In this document: piece after piece, positions 19,752 through 29,879 of the stretch
Numbering within the stretch: the stretch's first letter is position 1
How the letters are laid out: each line of letters begins with the position of its first letter
NCBI GenBank assembly: GCA_019242475.1
Contig: JAFAVK010000017.1
Location: 31,834-95,833 of the forward strand
From: Acidobacteriota bacterium
Lineage (GTDB): Bacteria > Acidobacteriota > Blastocatellia > Pyrinomonadales > Pyrinomonadaceae
Length of the DNA stretch: 64,000 bases
Direction: 5' to 3'
The notes under the pieces: model-generated
Database searches by the model: none
The model's input: only the letters and a program-made list of their open reading frames with translations
Told to the model about the DNA's origin: nothing
Program-made: the position numbers and the translations under genes

Positions 19752-21628
19752 GAACGAGCTTTGACGAAGATTTTGACGTGATTGTAATCGGCGCGGGACA
19801 CGCCGGTTGCGAGGCGGCTTCGGCCTGCGCACGCATGGGGTGTCAGACCGCTCTAGTCACTATTAGTTTGGACACAATCGGCCAGATGTCTTGTAATCCG
19901 GCCGTCGGAGGAATCGCCAAAGGCCATCTGGTGAGGGAGATCGACGCCCTCGGCGGCATCATGGGTCGCGTCATCGACCGTACGGGTATCCAATTCCGCC
20001 TGCTCAACCGCTCCAGAGGCCCGGCCGTTCAAGCTCCGCGTGCTCAAGCCGACAGGGCTCTCTACCGGACTGAGATGCGTCATGTGCTTGAGTTCACCCG
20101 GAACTTGCATCTCAGGCAAGGTGTCGTTACAGACTTTGTGATTGAAAACGGGCAGGTTACGGGCATCCAACTCCAGGATACGAGACGCCTCAGAGCGAAT
20201 GCAGTCGTCCTTGCCGCCGGAACTTTCCTAAACGGCCTTATTCATACAGGACGCTCGACTTACACTGCGGGGCGGGCCGGAGAGCCTGCTTCAATTGAGC
20301 TGGCGGATAGTCTGAAACGATTGGGTTTTCCGGTAGGGCGGCTGAAAACCGGAACGCCCCCGCGTCTTGACGGCCGTACGATTGACTGGGATGTTTTTGA
20401 ATCACAGCCGGCGGACGAGCGCCCGGTTCCCTTCTCTTTTCTGACTGAAACTATTGAACAGCCTCAAGTTACTTGCCACATCGGTTACACGAATGAGTCC
20501 GTCCATAAGACAATTCGTGACAACCTACAGGAATCACCTCTTTACTCCGGTCAAATCAAAGGCATCGGGCCTCGATATTGTCCCTCTATTGAAGATAAGG
20601 TCGTTAAATTTCCAGAAAAGACGCGGCATCAGCTATTTCTTGAGCCGGAAGGTTATGAGACCTATGAGGTTTACCTCAACGGCTTTTCAACCTCCCTCCC
20701 TTTTGAACTTCAACAGGAACTCGTCCATAAAATCCCGGGACTTGATCAGACCAAGATTATACGGCCCGGTTATGCCATCGAATATGACTTCATAGACCCG
20801 AGGGAACTCACTCCTTTTCTGCAAACAACACGGGTTCGAGGGCTCTTCTTCGCGGGTCAGATCAACGGAACTACCGGTTATGAAGAGGCTGCCTGTCAGG
20901 GATTGTTAGCCGGAATTAACGCCGCACTCTATGTCCAGGGGCGTGAAGGGTTTACGCTTCGCCGTGAGGAATCATACATTGGGGTTCTCATCGACGATTT
21001 AATTACCCAGGGTGTGGACGAACCCTACCGTATGTTCACTTCAAGGGCCGAAAACCGCTTGAACCTCCGTTATGACACGTCGGATGCCAGGCTTTCACCT
21101 TACGGAAGGAATTTAGGACTCCTTGCTGACTCCGAGTGGGAACGTTTTTCATCCAGACGGGATCGTATTTCCAAACTTCGGACTGCTCTGCTCGCTACCC
21201 GCTTTAAGCGTTCGTCCTGGGAGCATGCGGAGTTATCTCGGCTAATAGAAAAAGACTTGGGAGATTCAATCTCCCTAGCCTCACTTTCGCAATATCCAAC
21301 GGTCAACCCGTCAATCCTTTTTGACTTTTTACCCGCAAGTATAAAGAGCTATACGACTTTCTCCGATCTGGAAACTACCGTCGGAGACCTTCTCTATCAT
21401 GGCTACATACGTACGCAACAGCAGAATAACGAACGCATACGAAATCAAGCTGAAGTTTTGATACCCGCAAACTTGAACTTCAGAGATATCAGCGGCCTCT
21501 CCCACGAGATGGTCGAGAGACTTGAGCGCGTTAGACCTCAAAACTTCGGCCAAGCTTGTCGTATCTCTGGCATAACGCCTGGTGCCCTCTCCACACTTCT
21601 TTTCTTTTTAAAGACTTCCAAGAACTAA
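19748..21628 (+). CDS. mnmG: tRNA uridine-5-carboxymethylaminomethyl(34) synthesis enzyme MnmG
   Basis: 626 residues; FAD-dependent partner of MnmE. The FAD motif is VIVIGAGHAGCEAASACARMG. Family signatures include SCNPAVGGIAKGHLVREIDALGG, AGTFLNGLIHTG, RLKTGTPPRLDGRTID and GYEEAACQGLLAGINAAL. The C-terminal helical domain binds MnmE and tRNA. The start overlaps the mnmE stop (ATGA). Its base composition is visibly more AT-rich than genes outside the origin block. rsmG, often the next gene, is absent; parA follows. Confidence 0.97.
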   Translation: MRTSFDEDFDVIVIGAGHAGCEAASACARMGCQTALVTISLDTIGQMSCNPAVGGIAKGHLVREIDALGGIMGRVIDRTGIQFRLLNRSRGPAVQAPRAQADRALYRTEMRHVLEFTRNLHLRQGVVTDFVIENGQVTGIQLQDTRRLRANAVVLAAGTFLNGLIHTGRSTYTAGRAGEPASIELADSLKRLGFPVGRLKTGTPPRLDGRTIDWDVFESQPADERPVPFSFLTETIEQPQVTCHIGYTNESVHKTIRDNLQESPLYSGQIKGIGPRYCPSIEDKVVKFPEKTRHQLFLEPEGYETYEVYLNGFSTSLPFELQQELVHKIPGLDQTKIIRPGYAIEYDFIDPRELTPFLQTTRVRGLFFAGQINGTTGYEEAACQGLLAGINAALYVQGREGFTLRREESYIGVLIDDLITQGVDEPYRMFTSRAENRLNLRYDTSDARLSPYGRNLGLLADSEWERFSSRRDRISKLRTALLATRFKRSSWEHAELSRLIEKDLGDSISLASLSQYPTVNPSILFDFLPASIKSYTTFSDLETTVGDLLYHGYIRTQQQNNERIRNQAEVLIPANLNFRDISGLSHEMVERLERVRPQNFGQACRISGITPGALSTLLFFLKTSKN

Positions 21629-21645
21629 TTAATCTTCATCTTTAG

Positions 21646-21685
21646 CGTTTCACGTGTCACATCCCCAAATGTGGCACGTGAAACA
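21646..21685. promoter_or_regulatory. parS-like palindrome upstream of parAB
   Basis: Two copies related to the parS consensus TGTTTCACGTGAAACA lie at 21646-21661 (13 of 16 matches) and 21670-21685 (14 of 16), as an inverted pair. Together they form a 16-bp dyad (21647-21662 with 21669-21684, one mismatch) that could also act as an mnmG terminator hairpin. It is 18 nt after the mnmG stop and 113 nt before the parA start. Confidence 0.6.
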
Positions 21686-21797
21686 CAAGCCTGCCCTTAA
21701 AAATCTCAGTTCAGAAATGGAAGTTATAGTCTCTCAGGGTGAAATGTGATAATTTGTCACCGCTCAGCGATGCCGCGGTAATAAGGGAAAATGGAGA

Positions 21798-22616
21798 ATG
21801 GCAAAAATTATTGCGGTGGCAAATCAGAAAGGCGGGGTGGGTAAAACTACAACATCCGTCAATCTGGCTGCCAGCCTCGCTATCGCGGAAACTCGCGTCC
21901 TGCTCATCGATACAGACCCACAAGCCAACGCCACCTCAGGCGTCGGCATACAACGCGGTAGCTTAAGGCGCAGCCTCTACCACGTTCTCGTCCTCGACGA
22001 ACCAGCGCAAAATGTTATTCAAAACACAGAGATACCTCTACTTAAAATCCTGCCGGCAGATAAGAACCTGATCGGCGCTGAAGTGGAATTAGTTGATATC
22101 GAGAGCCGTGAATACAGGTTAGAAAAAGCCATCCGCTCAATTGAGAATGAATATGACTTTATAATCATCGACTGTCCACCTTCGCTCGGACTGCTAACCT
22201 TGAACGCGTTGACGGCAGCCAATTCCCTTCTTGTTCCGATCCAATGTGAATACTACGCCCTCGAAGGTGTGACGGAACTTTTCGACACACTCGCGCGCAT
22301 CAGGCGTTCACTCAACCCTTCCCTAACAATCGAGGGTCTGCTGCTTACGATGTATGATGAGCGCACAAACTTATCAGCAGCCGTAGCCGCAGACCTTAGA
22401 GACTTCTACGGACATCAGGTTTTCGAAGCGGTAATACCGCGTAACGTCCGTCTAGCAGAAGCTCCGAGTTACGGAAAGCCGATCATCCTCTACGACATCA
22501 AATCGAGGGGTTCAGAAAGCTATCTTCAACTAGCAAAGGAGATAATGGCTCATGACAAGAAGAGCGTTAGGACGGGGACTGAGCGCGCTGCTGTCGGACA
22601 AGCCGGCGACGGCTAG
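21798..22616 (+). CDS. parA: Chromosome partitioning ATPase ParA (Soj)
   Basis: 272 residues. The deviant Walker A KGGVGKTTTSVNLAASLA is at residues 11-28 and Walker B-type IIIDCPPSLGLLTLNAL near 115. DTDPQANAT is the switch region. It is the small chromosomal Soj type, without an N-terminal helix-turn-helix. It drives origin segregation together with ParB. The last 21 codons overlap parB and read as a low-complexity tail (SVRTGTERAAVGQAGDG) beyond the normal family end, so the parA stop has probably drifted into parB. Confidence 0.95.
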   Translation: MAKIIAVANQKGGVGKTTTSVNLAASLAIAETRVLLIDTDPQANATSGVGIQRGSLRRSLYHVLVLDEPAQNVIQNTEIPLLKILPADKNLIGAEVELVDIESREYRLEKAIRSIENEYDFIIIDCPPSLGLLTLNALTAANSLLVPIQCEYYALEGVTELFDTLARIRRSLNPSLTIEGLLLTMYDERTNLSAAVAADLRDFYGHQVFEAVIPRNVRLAEAPSYGKPIILYDIKSRGSESYLQLAKEIMAHDKKSVRTGTERAAVGQAGDG

Positions 22617-23412
22617 TGAGGAGATGATCGAGATTGACCTCGACCTTATCGAGCCGAACAATTTCCAACCGAGAACGAGCTTCGACGAGGAGCGTCTGGA
22701 GCAGCTCGCCCAATCGATAAAAGCCAACGGAATAATCCAACCTCTATTAGTCCGTAGACTGTCTTCTGACAGGTATCAACTTGTTGCCGGTGAAAGGCGC
22801 TGGCGCGCGGCACAGCGCGCCGGGCTTCATAGGGTGCCTTGCGTTATCAAAGAGATACCCGAAGACAAAATGCTTGAATTGGCTTTAATAGAAAACATTC
22901 AGAGACAGGAACTTAACGCGATTGAAGAGGCACAAGCCTATAAAAGACTTATTGAAACTTTAGGACTCACTCAAGAGATGGTCGCTCAAAGGGTCGGTAG
23001 GGATAGAACCTTTATTACCAACTATTTACGGCTCCTACGTCTGCCTGAGGATATTCAGCGGATGGTCGAGGTCGAACAGATTTCGATGGGGCACGCACGC
23101 GCACTCCTGGGAGTTGACGAAGCGGAAATTCAAAGAAAACTGGCGAAAGAGGTTAGCGAGAAAGGCTTGTCTGTACGTCAGACGGAGCGCGCAATCAAAA
23201 GGATAGTTGAGGGGGAAGCAACAGAGACAGTTACCTCTACTAAAGAAGACCCAAATTTTAAGGCCGCTGAGGACAAGTTACGTCGAAAACTCAGCTCGAA
23301 GGTACACATCCTCGTCAACCAAAAAAGCAATGGGGGGAAGATAGAGATTGAATTCTTTGACGACAACGATCTGAATAGAATATATGAGATAATTATGGGT
23401 AAAGAAGGTTGA
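22552..23412 (+). CDS. parB: Chromosome partitioning protein ParB
   Basis: 286 residues; binds parS and spreads as a CTP-dependent clamp. The N-terminus MTRRALGRGLSALL is typical. The CTP-binding/arginine-rich region shows GIIQPLLVRR and LVAGERRWRAAQRAGL, followed by ENIQRQELNAIEEAQAYKRL. The helix-turn-helix is LTQEMVAQRVGRDRTFITNYLRLLRLP. The C-terminal dimerisation domain starts near 225. The ATG lies 65 nt inside parA. Its base composition is AT-richer than flanking operons. Confidence 0.96.
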   Translation: MTRRALGRGLSALLSDKPATASEEMIEIDLDLIEPNNFQPRTSFDEERLEQLAQSIKANGIIQPLLVRRLSSDRYQLVAGERRWRAAQRAGLHRVPCVIKEIPEDKMLELALIENIQRQELNAIEEAQAYKRLIETLGLTQEMVAQRVGRDRTFITNYLRLLRLPEDIQRMVEVEQISMGHARALLGVDEAEIQRKLAKEVSEKGLSVRQTERAIKRIVEGEATETVTSTKEDPNFKAAEDKLRRKLSSKVHILVNQKSNGGKIEIEFFDDNDLNRIYEIIMGKEG

Positions 23413-23772
23413 GCATCGTTTAACGAGAATTCATTCAGCCTTTCTTAATAATTAAAATCGCAGATGTTTTTATAACCTAGTACTGGTTCCTTTGAAGCTT
23501 TATAGCTACAAACAGTCTAATTCCTGGCCTTTTATTTATTAAAGTTGAATCTATGATAAGCAGAGTTCTCATCAATAAACCTACCGCACCCATACCTTTT
23601 TAAATACATTTAGAACAGAATCATAGCCATAGCCCATACCCTCACAACCTTGACGCTTCAAAATGCCGCGTGTTAAACTTCCGCTCTTTTAGCCATACCG
23701 CAAAATTTACTACAGTTAAGTTTGCGGCTGACTTGTGCTCACTGACAGGGTTCGTCCCACGGGTTCAACTTT
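23413..23772 (+). other. parB-atpF spacer (non-coding)
   Basis: 360 nt, markedly AT-rich in its left two thirds. I see no credible open frame. It holds the probable atp promoter at 23650-23679 and a short inverted repeat CCGCAAA/TTTGCGG (23698-23704, 23721-23727). It marks the change from the AT-richer origin block to GC-rich atp genes. Confidence 0.6.
23650..23679 (+). promoter_or_regulatory. Probable promoter of the atp operon
   Basis: TTGACG at 23650-23655, an 18-nt spacer, then TAAACT at 23674-23679, preceded by TGT as an extended -10. It is about 95 nt upstream of the first atp gene. Confidence 0.5.
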
Positions 23773-24216
23773 ATGCTAGCCTTCGCAGAATCCATCCAAC
23801 TCATTCCGGACGGCACAATTTTAATTCACATAGCGATCATTATTTCGATGGTCTTCGTCCTAAACAGGCTACTGTTCAAGCCTGTGCTCCGAACGCTCAA
23901 CGACCGCGAAGCGCGTACACACGGGCGCAGCGACGAGGCGCGCGAGACGATCCGGAAGGTGGGGGAGAGTCTGTCTCGTTACGAGAACTCTTTGAGGCAG
24001 GCGCGCGCCGAAGGCTATAGCCTTTTGGAACGACAGCAGTCTGAGGCCAACGGCGAGCGGCAGCGCAGGATAGCCGAGGTGCGGAGGGAGGTTGAGGAGC
24101 AACTCGGGCAAGAGAAGAACGAGATACAGGCTCAGGCCGAACGGGCTCGGGCGACCCTTTTAGGCGAGGCCGAGCGCGTGGCGGCTGACATCAAGGTGCA
24201 GGTGCTTCGCAGGTAG
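23773..24216 (+). CDS. F-type ATP synthase subunit b' (AtpF-like)
   Basis: 147 residues. One N-terminal membrane helix (about residues 16-36, LIHIAIIISMVFVLNRLLFKPVL) is followed by a long charged coiled coil rich in Arg, Glu and Ala, which is the peripheral-stalk architecture. The next gene encodes a second b-type subunit, so this one is best read as the b' partner of a heterodimeric stalk, as in cyanobacteria and other lineages. It is the first gene of the visible atp operon; a and c subunits are not adjacent. Confidence 0.8.
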   Translation: MLAFAESIQLIPDGTILIHIAIIISMVFVLNRLLFKPVLRTLNDREARTHGRSDEARETIRKVGESLSRYENSLRQARAEGYSLLERQQSEANGERQRRIAEVRREVEEQLGQEKNEIQAQAERARATLLGEAERVAADIKVQVLRR

Positions 24217-24306
24217 GTTGGCTATTCCGGATAAGCGTTCAGTTCAACTACGTGTGAGTGAGCGGCGCCCGACGCATACGGGCCGACACGCCGGGTCTAT
24301 TTAAAA

Positions 24307-24798
24307 ATGGATTTCCAGGAGCTTCTGCCGACCATCGCGAAGTTAGTCAACCTGCTGCTGTTCGTCGGGTTGATGTTCTATTTCCTGCGGCGGACGATTA
24401 TCGGGGCGTTCCGCGGGCGCCAGGACAGCATCCGCCACGAGCTAATGCGGGCGGAAGAGGAGCGTGCGGCCGCGGAAGCCAGGCTCCAGGAGGTCGAGGG
24501 GCGCCTGGCACGTCTGGACGCGGAGGTCGGGGCGATCAGGGCGAACGCGCAGAAGGAGGCCGCCGAGGAGCGCGCGCGCGTCGAACGTGCGACGGAGGCG
24601 GAGATCAAAAAGATTCGCGAGCAGGCGCGGCGCGAGATCGAGAGTGCGGCGAAGGCCGCACGCGCCGAGTTGCGCACGTTCACGGCGGGGCAGAGCGTGA
24701 AACTGGCCGAGGAGATGATCCGCAGAGACATCCGCCCCGAGGATGACGCGCACCTGGCGAGGGAGTACGTGGAAGAGTTGGGAGGTGTCAGGCGTTGA
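24307..24798 (+). CDS. atpF: F-type ATP synthase subunit b
   Basis: 163 residues. The N-terminal membrane helix is LPTIAKLVNLLLFVGLMFYFLRRTI (about 7-31), followed by a continuous coiled coil to about residue 135 and a C-terminal segment (SVKLAEEMIRRDI) that contacts the delta subunit and F1. It is a peripheral-stalk component. Its stop overlaps the atpH start by 4 nt. The 90-nt gap from the b' gene carries no hairpin. Confidence 0.9.
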   Translation: MDFQELLPTIAKLVNLLLFVGLMFYFLRRTIIGAFRGRQDSIRHELMRAEEERAAAEARLQEVEGRLARLDAEVGAIRANAQKEAAEERARVERATEAEIKKIREQARREIESAAKAARAELRTFTAGQSVKLAEEMIRRDIRPEDDAHLAREYVEELGGVRR

Positions 24799-25340
24799 GT
24801 TCGCAGGCGGTCGCGCGTCGTTACGCGGTGGCTTTGGCCGAGGTCGTGCTCGCGCGCGGCGAGGCGCAGGAGGTGCGCGAGGAGCTGGCGGCGTGGGACG
24901 AGCTGGTGCGCTCGAACGCGCAGTTGCTCGAAGTGTTCCGCCACCCGGCCATCACACAGGAGCAGAAGCGTGCCGTGCTCGAAGAGCTGATACGGCGCAC
25001 GCGTCCGCGGCCGACGACGGCCAACTTCCTGAAGGTGCTACTCCAGAACGGCAGGCTCTCGGAGCTGAGCGAAGTCAGCACGCAGTTCGCGCAGGAGTTG
25101 GATCGCCGCTCGGGGGTCGTGACGGCTCAGGTGACGACGGCGCGCCCGCTCTCGGCCGACGCACAGGAGGCTCTGCGCGCGCGGCTCGGGCAGTTGACGG
25201 GCAGCCGCGTGCGGCTTCAGTTCGAGGTGGACGACGAGTTGATTGGCGGCGTCGTGACGCGCATCGGCTCGACGTTGTACGACGGGTCGGTGCGCGGCCG
25301 TTTGCAACAGATAAGGCAGAGGATGGCCGGGGAGGGGTAA
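24795..25340 (+). CDS. atpH: F-type ATP synthase subunit delta
   Basis: 181 residues. The N-terminus SSQAVARRYAVALAEVVLARGEAQEV is the typical delta/OSCP helical domain start. The C-terminal part VTTARPLSADAQEALRARLGQLTGSRVRLQFEVDDELIGGVVTRIGSTLYDGSVRGRLQQIRQRM is the conserved OSCP signature. It links the stalk to the alpha-subunit N-termini. The start is TTG in a TTGA overlap with atpF, indicating translational coupling. Confidence 0.95.
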   Translation: MSSQAVARRYAVALAEVVLARGEAQEVREELAAWDELVRSNAQLLEVFRHPAITQEQKRAVLEELIRRTRPRPTTANFLKVLLQNGRLSELSEVSTQFAQELDRRSGVVTAQVTTARPLSADAQEALRARLGQLTGSRVRLQFEVDDELIGGVVTRIGSTLYDGSVRGRLQQIRQRMAGEG

Positions 25341-26963
<1,623 letters not shown>

Positions 26964-26966
26964 AGG

Positions 26967-27056
26967 AAATGATGAATGACGAGTGATGAATGATGAATGA
27001 AAGGCGCGACGCCCCTTCTTCAACATTCATCACTCATCACTCATCGCTCATCATTT
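26967..27056. repeat. Heptad hairpin element B inside the atp operon
   Basis: 33-nt arms 26967-26999 and 27024-27056 pair with four mismatches around a 24-nt loop. The words are TGATGAA/TGATGAG/TGACGAG. It starts 4 nt after the atpA stop and ends 5 nt before the atpG ATG. TGA triplets at 26970, 26977 and 26984 cover all three frames. Confidence 0.85.
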
Positions 27057-27061
27057 AGACA

Positions 27062-27946
27062 ATGGCTAACCTCCTCGACATCCGCCGGCGCATCAAGTCG
27101 GTCAAGAACACGCAGCAGATCACGAAGGCCATGAAGATGGTCTCGGCGGCGAAGCTGAAGCGCGCGCAGGAGCGCGCCGTCTCCGCCCGCCCGTTCGCGG
27201 TGAAGATGGCGGAGGTGCTGACCGAACTCGCCTCGCACGCGGGCGAGGACTTCAAGCACCCCTTGATGGACGCGCGCGGCGACGAGCGCTACCTGCTCGT
27301 GCTCGTCACGGCCGACAAGGGGCTCGCCGGCGCCTTCAACGCGAACCTCGTCAAGGCCGCGCAGGCTTTCATCCGCGAGCACGAGGGGAAGACGGTCGAG
27401 ATTCTCGCCGTCGGGCGCAAGGGCCGGGACTTCTTCCGCCGCCGCGGCGCCGAGATAGTCGGCGAGTACATCGGGCTGACGGGGAAGGGAAGAATCGAAC
27501 ACGCCGAGGCGTTGGAGATCGCGCGCGACGTGATGCGCCGCTTCACGGAGGACGAGGGGCTGGACAAGGTCTTCGTCATCTTCAACGAGTTCCGCTCGGT
27601 CATCTCGCAGCGCGTCGTCGTCGAGCAGATTCTGCCCGTGGCGCGCGCCGAGGAGGAGGGCGGGGAAGAGGGCGAGGCGAAGAACCTCGTCGGCTACAAG
27701 TACGAGCAGCCGCCGGAGGTGATCTTCAGCCAGCTCCTGCCGCGCCTGGTCGAGACGCAAATCTACCGCGCGCTGCTTGAGTCGGTGGCGAGCGAGCAGG
27801 GCGCGCGCATGACCGCGATGGACTCGGCGTCGAAGAACGCGGGCGAGCTGATCCAGTCGCTCACGCTCAACATGAACCGCATCCGCCAGGCGAGCATCAC
27901 GCGCGAGATCATCGAGATCGTCTCGGGCGCGGCCGCCGCGCAGTAA
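27062..27946 (+). CDS. atpG: F-type ATP synthase subunit gamma
   Basis: 294 residues; the central rotor shaft of F1. The N-terminus MANLLDIRRRIKSVKNTQQITKAMKMVSAAKLKRAQ and the C-terminus ARMTAMDSASKNAGELIQSLTLNMNRIRQASITREIIEIVSGAAA are the two conserved coiled-coil ends. The start has no Shine-Dalgarno sequence because the hairpin arm occupies that position. beta and epsilon genes do not follow, so this operon carries only part of the enzyme. Confidence 0.97.
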   Translation: MANLLDIRRRIKSVKNTQQITKAMKMVSAAKLKRAQERAVSARPFAVKMAEVLTELASHAGEDFKHPLMDARGDERYLLVLVTADKGLAGAFNANLVKAAQAFIREHEGKTVEILAVGRKGRDFFRRRGAEIVGEYIGLTGKGRIEHAEALEIARDVMRRFTEDEGLDKVFVIFNEFRSVISQRVVVEQILPVARAEEEGGEEGEAKNLVGYKYEQPPEVIFSQLLPRLVETQIYRALLESVASEQGARMTAMDSASKNAGELIQSLTLNMNRIRQASITREIIEIVSGAAAAQ

Positions 27947-28018
27947 CGAAAATTCAAAACACGTAAGCAGGTGAGGGAAGCAGGCGTTCGCGGCTTCCCT
28001 CTTTCTCTTTTAAGACGG

Positions 28019-28504
28019 ATGGCGAATCAGGTCGAAGGTGAGGGGAGCGGTTGGCGCCGACGACTCTGGCGCTACGGGCCTTTGGCGGCGTGGGCGTGCT
28101 TCGTGCTGTTGGCTTCGTCGTCGAGCTTCTCGGCGTCGAACACGTCGCGCATCATCAGGCCGCTGCTGCTGTGGCTCTTCCCGGACATCTCGGAGGATTC
28201 GCTCAATTACGTCCACTTCCTCATCCGCAAGACCGCGCACTTCTCGGAGTACGCCCTGCTGGCGCTGCTCGCGGCGCGCGCCTTCCGCACTTCTCGACGG
28301 GAGAAGCTCAGACGATTCTGGTGGCTCGCCGCCTTCGCGCTCGTCGCCTGCGTCTCGCTCCTGGACGAGTACCACCAGAGCTTCCTGCCCTCGCGCACCG
28401 GCACCATCTACGACAGCCTGCTCGACATGACGGGCGGCGCGGCGGCGCTCGCGTGCGCGGCCCTGTGGCTCGCGCGCGGGCGCAAAAAGTCTCGGCCCCG
28501 CTGA
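28019..28504 (+). CDS. VanZ-like family membrane protein
   Basis: About 161 residues from MANQVEGEGS. Four hydrophobic segments are visible: YGPLAAWACFVLLASSSSF, an amphipathic LLLWLFPDIS segment leading to FLIRKTAHFSEYALLALLAARAF, WWLAAFALVACVSLLDEYHQSF, and LLDMTGGAAALACAALWLA. The KxxHFxEY and DEyHQsF motifs are hallmarks of VanZ-like proteins. The function of the family is poorly defined (teicoplanin resistance in the founding member). An in-frame GTG at 27971 would add 16 residues. Confidence 0.85.
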   Translation: MANQVEGEGSGWRRRLWRYGPLAAWACFVLLASSSSFSASNTSRIIRPLLLWLFPDISEDSLNYVHFLIRKTAHFSEYALLALLAARAFRTSRREKLRRFWWLAAFALVACVSLLDEYHQSFLPSRTGTIYDSLLDMTGGAAALACAALWLARGRKKSRPR

Positions 28505-28514
28505 ATCAAAGCTA

Positions 28515-28543
28515 CTGCCACTTTCGGCGAGGCGTGGTATTCT
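28515..28543 (+). promoter_or_regulatory. Probable promoter of the ketosynthase operon
   Basis: CTGCCA at 28515-28520, a 17-nt spacer and TATTCT at 28538-28543 preceded by TGG (extended -10). It is about 50 nt upstream of the ketosynthase ATG at 28595. Confidence 0.5.
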
Positions 28544-28594
28544 ACGGTTCGCCCCGGACAGTTTCGGCCTCTCCTTTAAGCCGAGGAACCCACC

Positions 28595-29869
28595 ATGCTT
28601 AGGAATTTGAGGCAGCCACGCCGCGTCGTCATCACGGGGCTCGGGTGCGTGACGCCGCTGGGCGTCGGGCGCGAGGCGTTCTGGGGCGGGCTCGTGCGCG
28701 GCGAGAGCGGCGTGCGCCGCATCGAGGGCTTCGACGTGTCCGGCTCGCCCGTCCGCATCGCCGGCCAGGTTCCGAACTTCGACTGGGAGGGCGAGCTGAA
28801 GGCGAAAGACCGGCGCCACGTCGCGCGGACGGTGCCGCTGGCGCTGGCCGCGGCGCGCGAGGCGCTGGACGACGCGCGGCTCCACCCTTCCGACTTCTCA
28901 ACGGAGGAGCGGCGCGCCTTCGGCGTCGTGCTCGGCACCGGCGGCGGCGGGCTCGAATTCACCGAGCGGCAGTACGAGCAGTATTTCAAGCGCGGCGACT
29001 CGGCGGCCGCGAGCGTCTACACCATCCCCTCGTCCACGCACGGCGGGCTCTCCTCCGAGCTGTCGATGGCCTTCGGGCTGCGTGGCCTCTCGCACATCGT
29101 CTCGACCGGCTGCACCTCTTCGACCGACGCCGTCGCCTACGCCGCGCAGCACATCGCGCTCGGCCGGCAGGAGGCGATGCTCGCCGGGGGCTCCGACGCG
29201 CCGCTCGCGCCCGGCATCCTCGCGGGCTTCTGCCTGATGAAGGTCTTGACCGAAGACTGGAACGACGAGCCCGCGCGCGCCAGTCGCCCCTTCTCGCGCG
29301 ACCGCTCGGGGATGGTCTTGGGCGAGGGCTCCTGGGTCTACGTGTTGGAGGAGTACGAGCGCGCGCGCCGGCGCGGGGCGAACGTCTACGCGGAGATAAG
29401 CGGGTACGGTGCGACGTGCGACGCGTACCACCGCGTGCGTTTGGAAGACACGGGCGAGGAGCCCGCGCGCGCGATGCGGCTCGCGCTGCAAGACGCGGGG
29501 CGCGCGCCGGAAGAGGTTGACTACGTGAACCTGCACGGCACCTCGACCGTGCTCAACGACCGCATCGAGACGCGCGCCCTCAAGCTCGCGCTCGGCGAGG
29601 CGGCGCACCACATCCCGATGTCAGGCACGAAGTCGCAGATCGGACACCCGCAGGGCGCCTCGGGCGCGGCGGGGCTCGCCGCGGCCCTGTGCGCGATGCA
29701 GACGGGCGTCATCCCCCCGACCATTAACCTCGACGAGCCCGCGCCCGAGTGCGACCTCGACTACACGCCCAACCAGGCGCGCGAGCGCGAGGTGCGCGTG
29801 GCGCTCTGCAACTGCATCGGCTTCGGCTCGAAGAACAGCGCGCTCGTCGTCGAGCGCCCTTCGGAGTGA
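28595..29869 (+). CDS. Beta-ketoacyl-ACP synthase II-type condensing enzyme
   Basis: 424 residues, close to FabF length. The N-terminus RRVVITGLGCVTPLG is typical. Active-site residues are present: Cys173 in STGCTSSTDA, His314 in NLHGTSTVLND, and Lys346 and His351 in GTKSQIGHPQGASGA. It catalyses decarboxylative condensation of malonyl-ACP with an acyl chain. Its place at the head of an operon with a methyltransferase and a flavoprotein, and away from acpP/fabG, suggests specialised lipid or polyketide synthesis rather than housekeeping FabF. That is inference; it could also be a second KAS II. Confidence 0.88.
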   Translation: MLRNLRQPRRVVITGLGCVTPLGVGREAFWGGLVRGESGVRRIEGFDVSGSPVRIAGQVPNFDWEGELKAKDRRHVARTVPLALAAAREALDDARLHPSDFSTEERRAFGVVLGTGGGGLEFTERQYEQYFKRGDSAAASVYTIPSSTHGGLSSELSMAFGLRGLSHIVSTGCTSSTDAVAYAAQHIALGRQEAMLAGGSDAPLAPGILAGFCLMKVLTEDWNDEPARASRPFSRDRSGMVLGEGSWVYVLEEYERARRRGANVYAEISGYGATCDAYHRVRLEDTGEEPARAMRLALQDAGRAPEEVDYVNLHGTSTVLNDRIETRALKLALGEAAHHIPMSGTKSQIGHPQGASGAAGLAAALCAMQTGVIPPTINLDEPAPECDLDYTPNQAREREVRVALCNCIGFGSKNSALVVERPSE

Positions 29870-29879
29870 AACGTCAGGC

